Positions 30,262 through 39,371 of a stretch of DNA of 64,000 nt are shown here, piece by piece. Within the stretch, counting starts at the first letter, position 1. Each line of letters begins with the position of its first letter. Origin of the DNA: Pseudomonadota bacterium (GTDB taxonomy: Bacteria > Pseudomonadota > Alphaproteobacteria > Sphingomonadales > Govanellaceae); assembly GCA_003577275.1 (NCBI GenBank), contig QEVO01000005.1:62001-126000 (forward strand), read 5' to 3'. Under the pieces are notes generated by a model that saw nothing but the letters and a program-made list of their open reading frames with translations, ran no database searches and was not told where the DNA came from. The translations under genes were made by a program, and so were the position numbers.

Positions 30262-33065
30262 TGCCGCCGCCTTGCGCGTTTCTTCTCGCGGTTTATCGCG
30301 GTTAACGGCGCGGCCATTTTTTCATAAAGCGCGAACAGATGCTCCACCCGCTCCCGGTCGGAGGCGAACGGCGCTTTGCGGTAAAGCCGATCCACCGCCC
30401 GGTCCAGCGCCTGATGGGCCTTGCGCAAATTGGCGGGCATCAGATCGGGATCATACAAATCCGCCAACGTTGCCCCCGGATGGGCGGCGCGGGCATCCAG
30501 CACCCCTTGCCCCAGAGGAGCGAGCTTGTCCAATTCCTGTTCCTCCGCCGGTGGCATGGGATAGGTGTTGTAAACCAAGCCGATGGAATAGCGGTAGCGG
30601 CTTTCCAAACGTCCACCAATATGTCGCAGCCACGCCATGTGCATGGCCGAGGTAAGAATTGCAAATAGCGGCAGGGTCGCGTTCTCGATAATGCGCACAA
30701 GGTTACTTGGAATAGTTGGAGGTTCCAACCAACCAATCGGAACATACTCTCGCCGTTCCGAACTGACCTCAGGCACCACCAAAAATGGCGCAGAAGGAAT
30801 CACATTCACATGATACAGCATGGGCGTGGCGGCCAGCGCCTGCGTCGGTTTGCTTTTGCTGGCCTGCCGCAATGCCCGGACTTTGGCGATGCGTTCCCGC
30901 ATCTTTGGCAAATCGCGCAGATCATCAGGCGATGCTTTACCCAGATAAAGAATGGAACGGTCACCACCATTGAGAAATTCCTGACTACCCACATAGGGGC
31001 GGAGAAACTTCCCAGCGCCGGGTTCGTGGCGCAGAAATTCTGCTTTCTCTTCTGTGGTGAAGATATAATGGCCGCCGTCAATGGGTTTGGAGCCAATGAT
31101 CAATTGCGGCAGTCCATTGATCGGCCGTGCTTCCTCTTTCACCACCAGATGCGGGTTGGCCAGGCCGCCGGCATCGAATAAATACGGGCTTAACGCCCCA
31201 TGTAGGCTTTCCACCGGCTCGCCGTTGATATCGGCGTAGGAAAACAGCCGCTTGTCCTTGGGCGCGTCCGCCGCATGGGCCAAGCCGATGATCACCACAT
31301 GCACATGGGCCTTGCCGCGAGCATCCGATCCCCAGGCGAACGTGCGGTGGGCAAAGACGATTTCCAGCTTGCAGCGATCAAACAGAATGGGCCAAAGCTG
31401 CGCCACCTGTTCGCCTTGCGTGATGGAATTGGTGGCGACAAAGCCGATCTTCGCCGGTGATTGCGCCACATAACGCCCAGCGGTGATGAACCAAGCGGCG
31501 ACAAAATCCAACGTGCCGCCATTTTTGCCCAGGGCGGCGATGCGGCGGACCTGGGCGCGTTGCGCCTCGGTTTGGAATTTCGCGCCGATGAACGGCGGAT
31601 TACCAAGCACATAGGAGCATTCGGCAGGCGGCAGCAGCGCCGCCCAATCCGCCTCCAGCGCATCCGTGTTGATGATATGCGGCGATTTCTGCAAGGGAAT
31701 ACGGATATAGGTTTTACCGAATTCCAGGCTTAGACGGTTGTTCATGATGTGGTCCATCATCCACATCGCCGCTTCGGCGATGCGAGCGGGAAATTCACCG
31801 ATCTCGATACCGTAGAACTGATCTACGTTGATGACGGACAATACCTGGATATAAAGCTCAGCCGCGCCGCCCTTCATTCTGTCCAGCATATGCGCGTGCG
31901 CTTCCCGCAGCACCTCGATTTCCAGCACCCGCAATTCGCGGTAGGCGATGATCAGAAAGTTGCCGCAGCCGCAGGCGGGGTCGAGGAACTTGAGATTCCC
32001 CAGTTTTTCCTGAAACTTCAACAGGTCCGGAACGCGGCGGCTGTCGCGGCGCGCCTTCAGCCGGTTGAATTCCGCCTTCAAGTCATCCAGGAACAATGGT
32101 CCGATGACCTTCATGATGTTCTTTTCGGTGGTATAGTGCGCACCTTGGGAGCGGCGCTCCTTGGCGTCCATCACCGATTGAAAAAGCGAGCCGAAGATGG
32201 CGGGAGAGATGCCCGACCAGTCGAACCGGCAGGCGTCGATCAGGCGCTGGCGCATGCCGGCGTCAAAGGCCGGAATGCGCAGCCGATCGCGGAACAAATC
32301 GCCGTTCACATAAGGGAAACGCGCCAGGTCTTCATCGAGGTTTTTCTGTCGCCGGTCTTCCGGCGTGTTGAGCACGTCGAACAACTGCGACAGCCAGCCG
32401 CCCAAATCCGAGCCATCCGTCCGGGTGCGGGTTTCCAAAAGGTCCAGGAAAATATCGCGCGGCTCGAAAATACCGGTGTCATCGGCAAACAGGCAAAACA
32501 CCATGCGCACCAGGAATTGCTCCAGGTCGTGGCCGGTATAGCCCGACTCCTTCAAGGCGTCATGGAGCTTGCCCACCAGTTCAGAGGCTTTGATATTTAC
32601 CGGGTCTTGATCCTTGAATGTGCGTTTTTGCACGCCCAGAATGAAGCCGAACTTTTCCACATGCTTTGGCAGGTCGGCGAGAGGAAAGACGATGTCCTCG
32701 CCCTCCTCCAGGTCGTAAAGTTCAAAAGTCTGAAAGTCGCTGACCAGGATATAGCGGGGCAGGTCCGAGTCTTTTAAGCCAGGAAAGTAGTTAAGCGCCT
32801 GCTCCTTCGCCTTTTTCAGATCGCGGCCGACGCTTTTCTGCTCCACCAAGAGCAGACCCTTCCAAAAGAGGTCGATAAAGCCGCGCTTATCGCCCAGGTT
32901 TTTGACTGGCTCCTCGAACGACGCCATGCGGCGCACCGGCATGCCGAACACTTCGAAGAAATCCCGATAAAAAAGCTGGGTCTGCCCTTTTTCATAACCT
33001 TCGTCCGCCCATTCCTTGGCAAAAGCGGCGGCGCGGGTGCGGATTTCGTTCCAGGAAAGTCGCAT
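30258..33065 (-). CDS. MmeI-like type IIL restriction-modification enzyme
   Basis: A 935-residue single-chain restriction endonuclease and adenine methyltransferase. The nuclease motif D65-x9-E75-Q-K77 matches the D-x9-ExK spacing of MmeI. The methyltransferase motif I is FLDPACGCGNF (360-370) and motif IV is NPPF (489-492). A helical linker lies between (about 160-310). The C-terminal target recognition part holds MAWLRHIGGRLESRYRYS and VYNTYPMP, a pattern seen in the MmeI/YeeA family. Such enzymes methylate one strand and cut about 20 bases away. It follows higA by 39 bases. Confidence 0.9.
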   Translation of the reverse strand: MRLSWNEIRTRAAAFAKEWADEGYEKGQTQLFYRDFFEVFGMPVRRMASFEEPVKNLGDKRGFIDLFWKGLLLVEQKSVGRDLKKAKEQALNYFPGLKDSDLPRYILVSDFQTFELYDLEEGEDIVFPLADLPKHVEKFGFILGVQKRTFKDQDPVNIKASELVGKLHDALKESGYTGHDLEQFLVRMVFCLFADDTGIFEPRDIFLDLLETRTRTDGSDLGGWLSQLFDVLNTPEDRRQKNLDEDLARFPYVNGDLFRDRLRIPAFDAGMRQRLIDACRFDWSGISPAIFGSLFQSVMDAKERRSQGAHYTTEKNIMKVIGPLFLDDLKAEFNRLKARRDSRRVPDLLKFQEKLGNLKFLDPACGCGNFLIIAYRELRVLEIEVLREAHAHMLDRMKGGAAELYIQVLSVINVDQFYGIEIGEFPARIAEAAMWMMDHIMNNRLSLEFGKTYIRIPLQKSPHIINTDALEADWAALLPPAECSYVLGNPPFIGAKFQTEAQRAQVRRIAALGKNGGTLDFVAAWFITAGRYVAQSPAKIGFVATNSITQGEQVAQLWPILFDRCKLEIVFAHRTFAWGSDARGKAHVHVVIIGLAHAADAPKDKRLFSYADINGEPVESLHGALSPYLFDAGGLANPHLVVKEEARPINGLPQLIIGSKPIDGGHYIFTTEEKAEFLRHEPGAGKFLRPYVGSQEFLNGGDRSILYLGKASPDDLRDLPKMRERIAKVRALRQASKSKPTQALAATPMLYHVNVIPSAPFLVVPEVSSERREYVPIGWLEPPTIPSNLVRIIENATLPLFAILTSAMHMAWLRHIGGRLESRYRYSIGLVYNTYPMPPAEEQELDKLAPLGQGVLDARAAHPGATLADLYDPDLMPANLRKAHQALDRAVDRLYRKAPFASDRERVEHLFALYEKMAAPLTAINREKKRARRRQ

Positions 33066-33104
33066 GCGGAAGCGCTCAATTCCCTATCTTGTTTAAGAAA
33101 ATCA

Positions 33105-33395
33105 TTAGGCAGCCGGGGAGAGGCGCGCGACCTTGATCCGATCAGCGCCTTTCATGGCCTGCGCCAGGTCGTAAGCCGCCTGTAAGCGATACCAGGTTTC
33201 CGCGCCGCCGCCGAACGCCTTGTCCAGCCGGATCGCCATTTCCGGCGAAATCCCCGCATGACCATTGAGCAGGTCGGAAAGTTGCTTGCGGCTGACGCCT
33301 AAGCGTTTTGCCGCCTCGGTGACGCTAAGGCCCAAGGGCTCCAGGCAATCGTAGCGGATGGAAAGGCCCGGATGGGGAGGGTTTTTCATAGCCAT
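33105..33395 (-). CDS. higA: HigA-family antitoxin
   Basis: A 96-residue antitoxin with an XRE-type helix-turn-helix ([23 protein letters not shown], residues about 24-46) followed by the HigA/VapI segment [29 protein letters not shown] in part. It would neutralise the HigB-type toxin encoded 25 bases upstream and repress their shared promoter. The toxin-first gene order is typical of hig modules. It lies directly upstream of the MmeI-like gene on the same strand, suggesting read-through. Confidence 0.9.
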   Translation of the reverse strand: MAMKNPPHPGLSIRYDCLEPLGLSVTEAAKRLGVSRKQLSDLLNGHAGISPEMAIRLDKAFGGGAETWYRLQAAYDLAQAMKGADRIKVARLSPAA

Positions 33396-33420
33396 AGCAG
33401 CACTCTAACTACCTTCATTT

Positions 33421-33699
33421 CTAATGATAGTCCACCAGATCGACATCGCTGGCGTATCCATTTTCAAATAGAAAAATGAGGCGCCAATTACCGGACACCC
33501 AAACGGACCAATAGCCAGCCAAATCGCCCTTTAGGGGATGCAGCCGATAGCCTGGCAGGTCCATATTGCCAACCTCAGTTGCTTCTTCCAGACGCGCCAA
33601 GATACGCTCAATCTTGTCCGCATGCTGAGGATGGACTTTCCGCCGGTCCCCCTTCTCGAATAGTTGTTTAAGACCCTTGTGACGAAAATTCCGGATCAT
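33421..33699 (-). CDS. higB: HigB/RelE-family toxin
   Basis: A 92-residue RelE-fold mRNA interferase of the HigB type (MIRNFRHKGLKQLFEKGDRR start, YRLHPLKGDLAGYWSVWVSGNWRLIFLFE in pieces, then DVDLVDYH at the end). The family acts on translating ribosomes and cuts mRNA. The ATG at 33699 lies only 7 bases after a good -10 element, so the transcript may have no leader. It is followed by higA after 25 bases. Confidence 0.9.
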   Translation of the reverse strand: MIRNFRHKGLKQLFEKGDRRKVHPQHADKIERILARLEEATEVGNMDLPGYRLHPLKGDLAGYWSVWVSGNWRLIFLFENGYASDVDLVDYH

Positions 33700-33740
33700 T
33701 TGTGAATTGTAACCTTACACCTCCCATAGAGCAAGGCTGG
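33700..33740 (-). promoter_or_regulatory. higBA promoter and operator
   Basis: On the minus strand TTGCTC (-35), a 17-base spacer and TACAAT (-10) end 7 bases before the higB ATG. A perfect 12-base inverted repeat TGTAA-GG-TTACA (33708-33719) overlaps the -10, as expected for autorepression by HigA. The predicted start site coincides with the A of ATG. Confidence 0.6.
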
Positions 33741-33834
33741 CTATTAGATCCTTCTCCGACCACAGGGCTTAACCCTAAGTCAACGACTGGCCGGCTAAGA
33801 TTGCGCCCTCAAGCTAACGTGGGAAGCAAGCTTC

Positions 33835-34752
33835 ATGGCGCGGCGCGGCGACGAAGAACGGCCGATCCTGATCAAGCGGGTCAGAAAGGTGGAAGGCGGC
33901 CATCACGGCGGCGCCTGGAAGGTGGCCTATGCCGACTTCACCACCGCCATGATGGCCTTCTTCATGCTGCTGTGGCTCCTTAACGTCACCACTGAGGAGC
34001 AGCGCCAGGGCCTAGCTGATTATTTCGCCCCCACCTCCGCCAGCACCAGCGGCGCCTCGGGCGCCGGCGGCGTCCTGGGCGGCACCGCCTTATCCAAGGA
34101 CGGGGCCATGAACAGCGGCGCGGTGGTGCTCTCCATGCCCATGCCGTCGCCCACCCCCGAAGGCAGCTCCACCGGCAAGGACGCCAACCAGTCGGCCGAG
34201 GAAACCAAGTTCGCCAAGGAAGACGTGGAATGGCAGAAGGCGCTGGCCGACCGTGAAACCGTCGCCTTCGAACAGTTGGAGGCGCAATTAAAGCAGGCGA
34301 TCCAGGATGTTCCTGATTTGGCCAATCTGTCGGAAAATCTGGTTGTCGAAGTGACCGAGGAAGGCTTGCGCATCCAGCTTATCGATAAGGACCGGCGCTC
34401 GATGTTCAAGGCCGGATCGGCGGAGCTTTTCGACTACGCCAAGACCCTGTTGCAGACCGTCGCGCAAAAAATCCAGGGGGTGAAGAACCGTATCGCCATC
34501 ACCGGCCATACCGACGCCAAACCGTTTGACGGCCCCAAGGGCTACTCCAATTGGGAGCTGAGCGCGGATCGCGCCAACGCCGCCCGCCGCGTGCTGCGCC
34601 AGGCCGGGGTTTCCGAGGATCGCTTCTCCATGGTGCGCGGCATGGCGTCGGCCGAGCCCCTGCTGCCCGACTCGCCCGGCCGGCCCGAAAACCGCCGGAT
34701 TACCATCCTTCTCCTGCGGGAAGCGCCGGTCGCCCCACCCAGCAGCCACTGA
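33835..34752 (+). CDS. motB: Flagellar motor stator protein MotB
   Basis: A 305-residue stator subunit. The N-terminal basic stretch leads to a single membrane segment (about residues 32-50) with the proton-carrying Asp34 in AYADFTTAMMAFFMLLWLLN. A flexible Gly/Ser/Ala-rich linker follows, then the OmpA-like peptidoglycan-binding domain (about 180-300) with ITGHTDAKPF, SNWELSADRANAARRVL and RRITILLL. It pairs with MotA at 27176. A weak GC hairpin without a T-run follows the stop (34753-34772). Confidence 0.94.
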   Translation: MARRGDEERPILIKRVRKVEGGHHGGAWKVAYADFTTAMMAFFMLLWLLNVTTEEQRQGLADYFAPTSASTSGASGAGGVLGGTALSKDGAMNSGAVVLSMPMPSPTPEGSSTGKDANQSAEETKFAKEDVEWQKALADRETVAFEQLEAQLKQAIQDVPDLANLSENLVVEVTEEGLRIQLIDKDRRSMFKAGSAELFDYAKTLLQTVAQKIQGVKNRIAITGHTDAKPFDGPKGYSNWELSADRANAARRVLRQAGVSEDRFSMVRGMASAEPLLPDSPGRPENRRITILLLREAPVAPPSSH

Positions 34753-35012
34753 CCGGCCCCGCGAAGGGCCGGGATTTCCTTGCTGGTGGCGGAACGGCGA
34801 TTGTCGGCTATAATCCTCGTCGATGGGGAGACAATTCCGGCGCGCCAATGTCCCGGCTTTCGAGCGGCTTTTTGGTTTTGTTATAAAATACAAATTATTA
34901 ATGTTAATTTATAAATTCTACAAAAAAATATTGATAAAACGGCTCTTTTACTCTAAACCCGTGCCGTTGATGACGTATCCGGCGCCAATCCGGACTGACG
35001 GGGCTTGTCTTC

Positions 35013-36860
35013 ATGCTGGCGGTTGAACCGACGATTCATATGTGGATTACCCTGGTGGTGATCGCCGCCGCCGTCTTCCTCTACGCCTGGGAAAAATTTC
35101 CCATGGAGTTGGTGTCCCTGGCCGTCATTGGCGCACTGCTGCTGATCTTTCATTTCCTGCCCTATACCGACCCCGAGGGTCATGCGGTAACCACCGCCGC
35201 CTTGCTGGCCGGATTTGCCGATCCGGCGCTGATCGCGGTCTTGGCGCTCCTCGTGGTGGGACAAGGCGTGGTGCAGTCAGGCGCCTTGGAGGTGCCGGCG
35301 CGATTTTTGATCCAACACTTGGGGGGGCAGCCGCTGCTGATCATCACCGCCGCCCTTCTGCTCGTCGCCTGCATCAGCGCCTTTTTGAACGATACCCCGG
35401 TGGTGGTGATTTTCATGCCGATTTTCGGCCTCTTGGCCGACAAGCTTGGCCGCTCGTCGAGCAAGGTGATGATCCCGTTAAGCTTCACCGCGATTCTGGG
35501 CGGGGCGACGACGCTCATTGGCACCAGCACCAATCTGCTCGCCGCCGGCGCTTTCGAGCGCTTGGGCGGCGGCAAAATGGGGATTTTCGATATCACCCCG
35601 GTGGCCATTGTCGTGGTGGCGGCCGGACTCCTTTATGTATTTTTCATATTGCCGCGGCTGCTGCCCGACCGGCGGTCGCTGGTGAGCAGCTTCTCCGCCT
35701 CGTCGGGCAAGCAATTCATCGTCCAGATCGACGTCAAGCGCGGCAGCATCCTGGAAGGCAAGACCGCCGTGGCCGGGATGTTCACCGATCTTGTCAACAT
35801 GACGGTGCGCCTGGTGCGCCGGGGCGAGGAGACCTTCCTGCCGCCGTTTGAGGATGTCAGGCTGCAACCCGGCGACGCCGTGGTCGTCGCCACCACCCGC
35901 AAGGCGTTGACTGAAGCCTTGGCCGGCACGCCGCAGCTTTTGGAGGGCGTCATCGAAGAGTCCGTCGGCGGCAATGGCAATGACTACGATTTGAAGCGCG
36001 CCGGCGACCGCATTCTCGCCGAGGTGATCATCGCCCCGGCCTCGCGGATGGATGGCCGCACCATCCATCAAACCGGCTTTCAAGAAACCAGCGGCTGCGC
36101 CGTGCTGGGCATTCAACGCCGCTCGCGCATGTTGCGCGCGGCCTTGAACGACATCCGCCTGGAGGCCGGCGACGTGCTGTTGCTCCTCGGCAAACAACGC
36201 AACATCACGGCGCTGCGCTCCAACCGCGACGTTATTCTTTTGGAATGGTCGACCACCGACCTGCCGGAACGCAAGCACGCCGCCGCCGCCGGGGCCATCT
36301 TTATCAGCGTGGTGGCGCTGGCGTCCTTTAATATCCTGCCGATCACCATTGCGGCGCTGCTGGGAGCGGGCGCCATGATCGCCACCAACTGCCTCAATGT
36401 GCGGCAGGCGGCGCGGGCCGTCGACCGGCGCATCTTTCTGCTGGTCGGCGCAGCGCTCGCCATGGGCGCCGCCATGGAGCACACCGGCGCCGCCGCCTAT
36501 CTGGCCGGCATCATGGCCGATGCCTTGATGGGCCACTCTCCGGCCATCATGCTGTCGGCGTTTTTTCTGCTGGTCGCTCTTGTCACCAACGTGCTCAGCA
36601 ACAACGCCACGGCGGTGCTGTTTACGCCCATCGCCGTCAATCTCGCCCGGCAGGTGGGCATCGAACCGATGATTTTCGTCACCGCGGTGATCATCGCCTC
36701 CAACTGCTCGTTCGCCACCCCCATGGGCTATCAGACCAATCTCTTGGTGATGGGTCCGGGACACTACAAGTTCGCCGACTATGTGCGCGGCGGCGTACCG
36801 TTAATTGTCATTCTATGGCTGGCGTTTAGCTTTTATGCGCCCTGGTATTACGGCATCTGA
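35013..36860 (+). CDS. SLC13-family transporter with two RCK_C domains
   Basis: A 615-residue divalent-anion:Na+ symporter-type membrane protein with about 11 membrane segments. The repeated SLC13-type loops FLNDTPVVVIFMPIF with GTSTNLLAAG, and NVLSNNATAVLFTPIA with MGYQTNLLVMGPG, form the two hairpin substrate sites. Two TrkA-C/RCK_C ligand-binding domains lie between the halves (about residues 215-300 and 325-405). The substrate is probably sulfate or a dicarboxylate, not resolved. A 95-base AT-rich block precedes it. Start could also be the ATG at 35040. Confidence 0.85.
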   Translation: MLAVEPTIHMWITLVVIAAAVFLYAWEKFPMELVSLAVIGALLLIFHFLPYTDPEGHAVTTAALLAGFADPALIAVLALLVVGQGVVQSGALEVPARFLIQHLGGQPLLIITAALLLVACISAFLNDTPVVVIFMPIFGLLADKLGRSSSKVMIPLSFTAILGGATTLIGTSTNLLAAGAFERLGGGKMGIFDITPVAIVVVAAGLLYVFFILPRLLPDRRSLVSSFSASSGKQFIVQIDVKRGSILEGKTAVAGMFTDLVNMTVRLVRRGEETFLPPFEDVRLQPGDAVVVATTRKALTEALAGTPQLLEGVIEESVGGNGNDYDLKRAGDRILAEVIIAPASRMDGRTIHQTGFQETSGCAVLGIQRRSRMLRAALNDIRLEAGDVLLLLGKQRNITALRSNRDVILLEWSTTDLPERKHAAAAGAIFISVVALASFNILPITIAALLGAGAMIATNCLNVRQAARAVDRRIFLLVGAALAMGAAMEHTGAAAYLAGIMADALMGHSPAIMLSAFFLLVALVTNVLSNNATAVLFTPIAVNLARQVGIEPMIFVTAVIIASNCSFATPMGYQTNLLVMGPGHYKFADYVRGGVPLIVILWLAFSFYAPWYYGI

Positions 36861-36879
36861 TCTCCAAGAGGCTTGGCCT

Positions 36880-36895
36880 TAGGGTCTGGACCCTA
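36880..36895. promoter_or_regulatory. Inverted repeat before bpt
   Basis: TAGGGTC-TG-GACCCTA is a perfect inverted repeat in the 94-base gap between the SLC13 gene and bpt. It could be a weak terminator for the former or an operator for the latter. No T-run is present. Confidence 0.35.
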
Positions 36896-36954
36896 GCCCT
36901 CCGCTGCGTCATACTTTGGCAAGTTTGACCCCCACGACGTAACGTGTTGAAGCG

Positions 36955-37695
36955 GTGACCGACCAAACTTTCACATTCCCGAAATTCTACGTCACGATGC
37001 CCAATCCGTGCCCCTATCTGGCGGGCAAGGTGGAGCGCAAGATATTTACCGAGCTGGCCGGCGCCAACCCGCCGGCGCTCAATGAGGCCTTAAGCCAGGC
37101 CGGTTTCCGCCGCAGTCAGTCGGTGGCCTACCGCCCGGCCTGCGAAGGCTGCAACGCCTGCGTCTCGGTGCGGGTGCGCGCCGGCGATTTCACCTGGAGC
37201 CGGGGCCGCCGGCGGGTGGTTGCCCGCAACCGCGACCTCGTCACCACCGAGGCGCCGCCGTGGGCGACCTCGGAGCAATACGAGCTCTTGAAGCGCTATC
37301 TTAGCGCCCGCCACCCCGGCGGCGGCATGTCGGAGATGTCCATCGTCGATTATGCCGAAATGGTCGAAACCAGCCCGGTGGAGACCCATCTGGTGGAATA
37401 TCGCCTACCGGCCGATGACCCCTCGCCGCTGGCGGCGGGAAAGCTCATCGCGGTGGCGCTGATGGACGTGCTCTCGGACGGGCTGTCCATGGTCTACAGC
37501 TTCTATGATCCGGCGATCGAGCGGCGCAGCCTTGGCACTTACCTCATCCTCCATCAGGTGGAGCGCGCCGTCGCCGCCGCCAAGCCTTACGTCTACCTTG
37601 GCTACCTGGTCGCCGGCAGCCCGAAAATGGGCTACAAGGCGCGCTTCCGGCCGCTGGAGCAGTTGACCGCCACCGGCTGGGCGGAGCTGCCGTAG
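36955..37695 (+). CDS. bpt: Aspartate/glutamate leucyltransferase (Bpt)
   Basis: A 246-residue aminoacyl-tRNA protein transferase. Bpt adds leucine to N-terminal Asp or Glu, which marks proteins for ClpAP (N-degron pathway). The N-terminal cysteine-rich segment (NPCPYLAGKVERKIF, then YRPACEGCNACVSVRV) and the C-terminal FYDPAIERRSLGTYLILHQ and YKARFRPLE are typical. The start codon is GTG at 36955. The gene stands alone. Confidence 0.94.
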   Translation: MTDQTFTFPKFYVTMPNPCPYLAGKVERKIFTELAGANPPALNEALSQAGFRRSQSVAYRPACEGCNACVSVRVRAGDFTWSRGRRRVVARNRDLVTTEAPPWATSEQYELLKRYLSARHPGGGMSEMSIVDYAEMVETSPVETHLVEYRLPADDPSPLAAGKLIAVALMDVLSDGLSMVYSFYDPAIERRSLGTYLILHQVERAVAAAKPYVYLGYLVAGSPKMGYKARFRPLEQLTATGWAELP

Positions 37696-37969
37696 ACTCC
37701 TTGGCCGGCGGACCTCCTCACCGTCTTTTGAGGTGATTTTTCAAGCAATTTCCCATAGAGTCCCCCTGCCGTTGGCGATGACCGGGCGATTTTTTCGGCG
37801 TGGCGGATGTGCCGTGGCGGCGGCGCATCCCTAGAAAGCTGCGCCTGAGAAGGTCCATCGTCGCTGCGGCAGATGTGGCATGCCGGCTCTTCCTCAACCG
37901 TCGGCGTGTTGGGCCCTGCCAGTCGCCGCCCGGCGACGGCGGGGCCCCATCTTATCTACCGTACCGCCG

Positions 37970-38371
37970 TCAGCGCTTGAGCGTTAAGAGCGTATCCTGT
38001 TCCCTAAGGTTATAGAGCGCGGCAATGGCCGCCAGCATCGGCCAGGCGGCGAAAAACAGGATATTGGCGTCCTCAAAAGGTCGCAGATAAACCGAAAATG
38101 ACGATAGCGTCGATACCGCATGCATGGCCAGCACCAGCCCATAACTGAGGCGCTTGCGCCAGCCGATGAGAAACGCCAGCACGATTATCCCCTGCACCGC
38201 CCCGATGATATAGGCGGCCACGGGGGTCAATCCGGGGATGAAATAAAAATAATCGAATACTGCCGCCGTGTGTTCCGGCCGCAAAAATTTATCAGCCACC
38301 CACACCGCCATCACCAGCGCGACGCTGAGGCGGATGAACAAGAGCGGAAACCGGACGTCCTTTGCCAGCAT
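37970..38371 (-). CDS. DoxX-like small membrane protein
   Basis: A 133-residue membrane protein with four predicted membrane segments (near residues 8-26, 50-70, 78-96 and 103-120). The length and the early RLSVALVMAVWVADKFLRPEH suggest a DoxX-type protein. The function of this group is poorly known; some members are tied to quinone or redox stress. It is transcribed alone, away from bpt. The 274-base gap to bpt holds no supported gene. Confidence 0.6.
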   Translation of the reverse strand: MLAKDVRFPLLFIRLSVALVMAVWVADKFLRPEHTAAVFDYFYFIPGLTPVAAYIIGAVQGIIVLAFLIGWRKRLSYGLVLAMHAVSTLSSFSVYLRPFEDANILFFAAWPMLAAIAALYNLREQDTLLTLKR

Positions 38372-38437
38372 AAAACGCTCCCCCTTATTTTATAAGGGCT
38401 TACTCTATCAGGAAGAGAGTGATTATTGAACCGCCTA

Positions 38438-39229
38438 TTATTGCCGCCAGGACGGCGGGCGTTTTTCCAGAAAGGCGCAAAATCCTTCCCTCGCCTCGGC
38501 GTCCATCATGTTGTCGGCCATCACCTGCTCGGCCAAGCGATAGGCCGCCTTCATGGGCTGTTCCGACTGGGCATAAAACAACTGCTTGCCGCGGGCGATG
38601 GAGATCGCCGGTTTGGAAATGATCTTGGCGCACAGCGCGGCAATCTCGTCATCCAGGCGATCGGCCGGCACGGCGCGGTTGATCAGCCCTAAGGCGACCG
38701 CCGTCGCGGCGTCGATGAAATCGCCGGTGAGCAGCATCTCCATGGCCGGTTTGCGTGGCATGTTGCGCACCAGCGCCACCGATGGGGTGGAGCAAAAAAG
38801 GCCGTAGGCGATGCCTGAAACGGCAAAACGGGCCTTGTCGCTGGCGATCGCCAGATCGCACATGCCGACCAACTGGCAGCCGGCGGCGGCGGCGGTGCCA
38901 TGCACCCGGGCAATGACCGGCTGCGGCAGCGCCGGCAGCGCCATCATCAGGTCGGAACAGGCGGCGAACAGCTCCTCGTAGAAGGCGCGCTCGGGACGGG
39001 CGACCATTTCGCCCAGGTCGTGGCCGGCGCAAAACGCCTTGCCGGTGCCGCCCAGTACGATCACCCGCACAGCGGGATCCTTGCCGACTTCCTGCAACGC
39101 CGCGCCCAGCGCCCGGATCATGGCGAAGGACAGAGGATTGTACTGTTCCGGCCGATTGAGGGTGAGGTGCGCCACCGCGCCGCGCCGGTCGACGAGCACC
39201 AGATCGTTCTTTAAGTCCGCCTCTGCCAT
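38438..39229 (-). CDS. ECHDC3-like crotonase-fold protein
   Basis: A 263-residue crotonase-family protein. The first oxyanion segment is KAFCAGHDLGEM, and the second reads GTAAAAGCQLVGMCDLAIASDKARF, with Gln in place of the first catalytic Glu of enoyl-CoA hydratases. The following GLFCSTPSVALVRNMPRKPAMEMLL replaces the region of the second Glu. This pattern matches ECHDC3-type proteins (recalled), so hydratase activity is unlikely. Length is typical. It stands alone on the minus strand. Confidence 0.8.
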   Translation of the reverse strand: MAEADLKNDLVLVDRRGAVAHLTLNRPEQYNPLSFAMIRALGAALQEVGKDPAVRVIVLGGTGKAFCAGHDLGEMVARPERAFYEELFAACSDLMMALPALPQPVIARVHGTAAAAGCQLVGMCDLAIASDKARFAVSGIAYGLFCSTPSVALVRNMPRKPAMEMLLTGDFIDAATAVALGLINRAVPADRLDDEIAALCAKIISKPAISIARGKQLFYAQSEQPMKAAYRLAEQVMADNMMDAEAREGFCAFLEKRPPSWRQ

Positions 39230-39371
39230 GGTCCTGTTCCTTGTCGCTTTCCGCTAACCGTTCGCTAACGAGCCGTCCGCCATCATAAAGCGTTGTCCGA
39301 CCAAATCGGAAAATTTTTCATCACGGGCGGCCTCGTCAGCCGTCATGGCGGCAAAAGGAGAACGCAAAGCG

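Noticed and set aside
33105..33699. Reading the hig pair as RelBE or VapBC
   Set aside because: Gene order is toxin first, the antitoxin has an XRE helix-turn-helix of the HigA/VapI type, and the toxin has no PIN-domain acidic residues.
37800..38015. 71-residue open frame between bpt and the DoxX-like gene
   Set aside because: Arg-rich, no recognisable pattern, and it runs into the DoxX-like gene; no good ribosome site.
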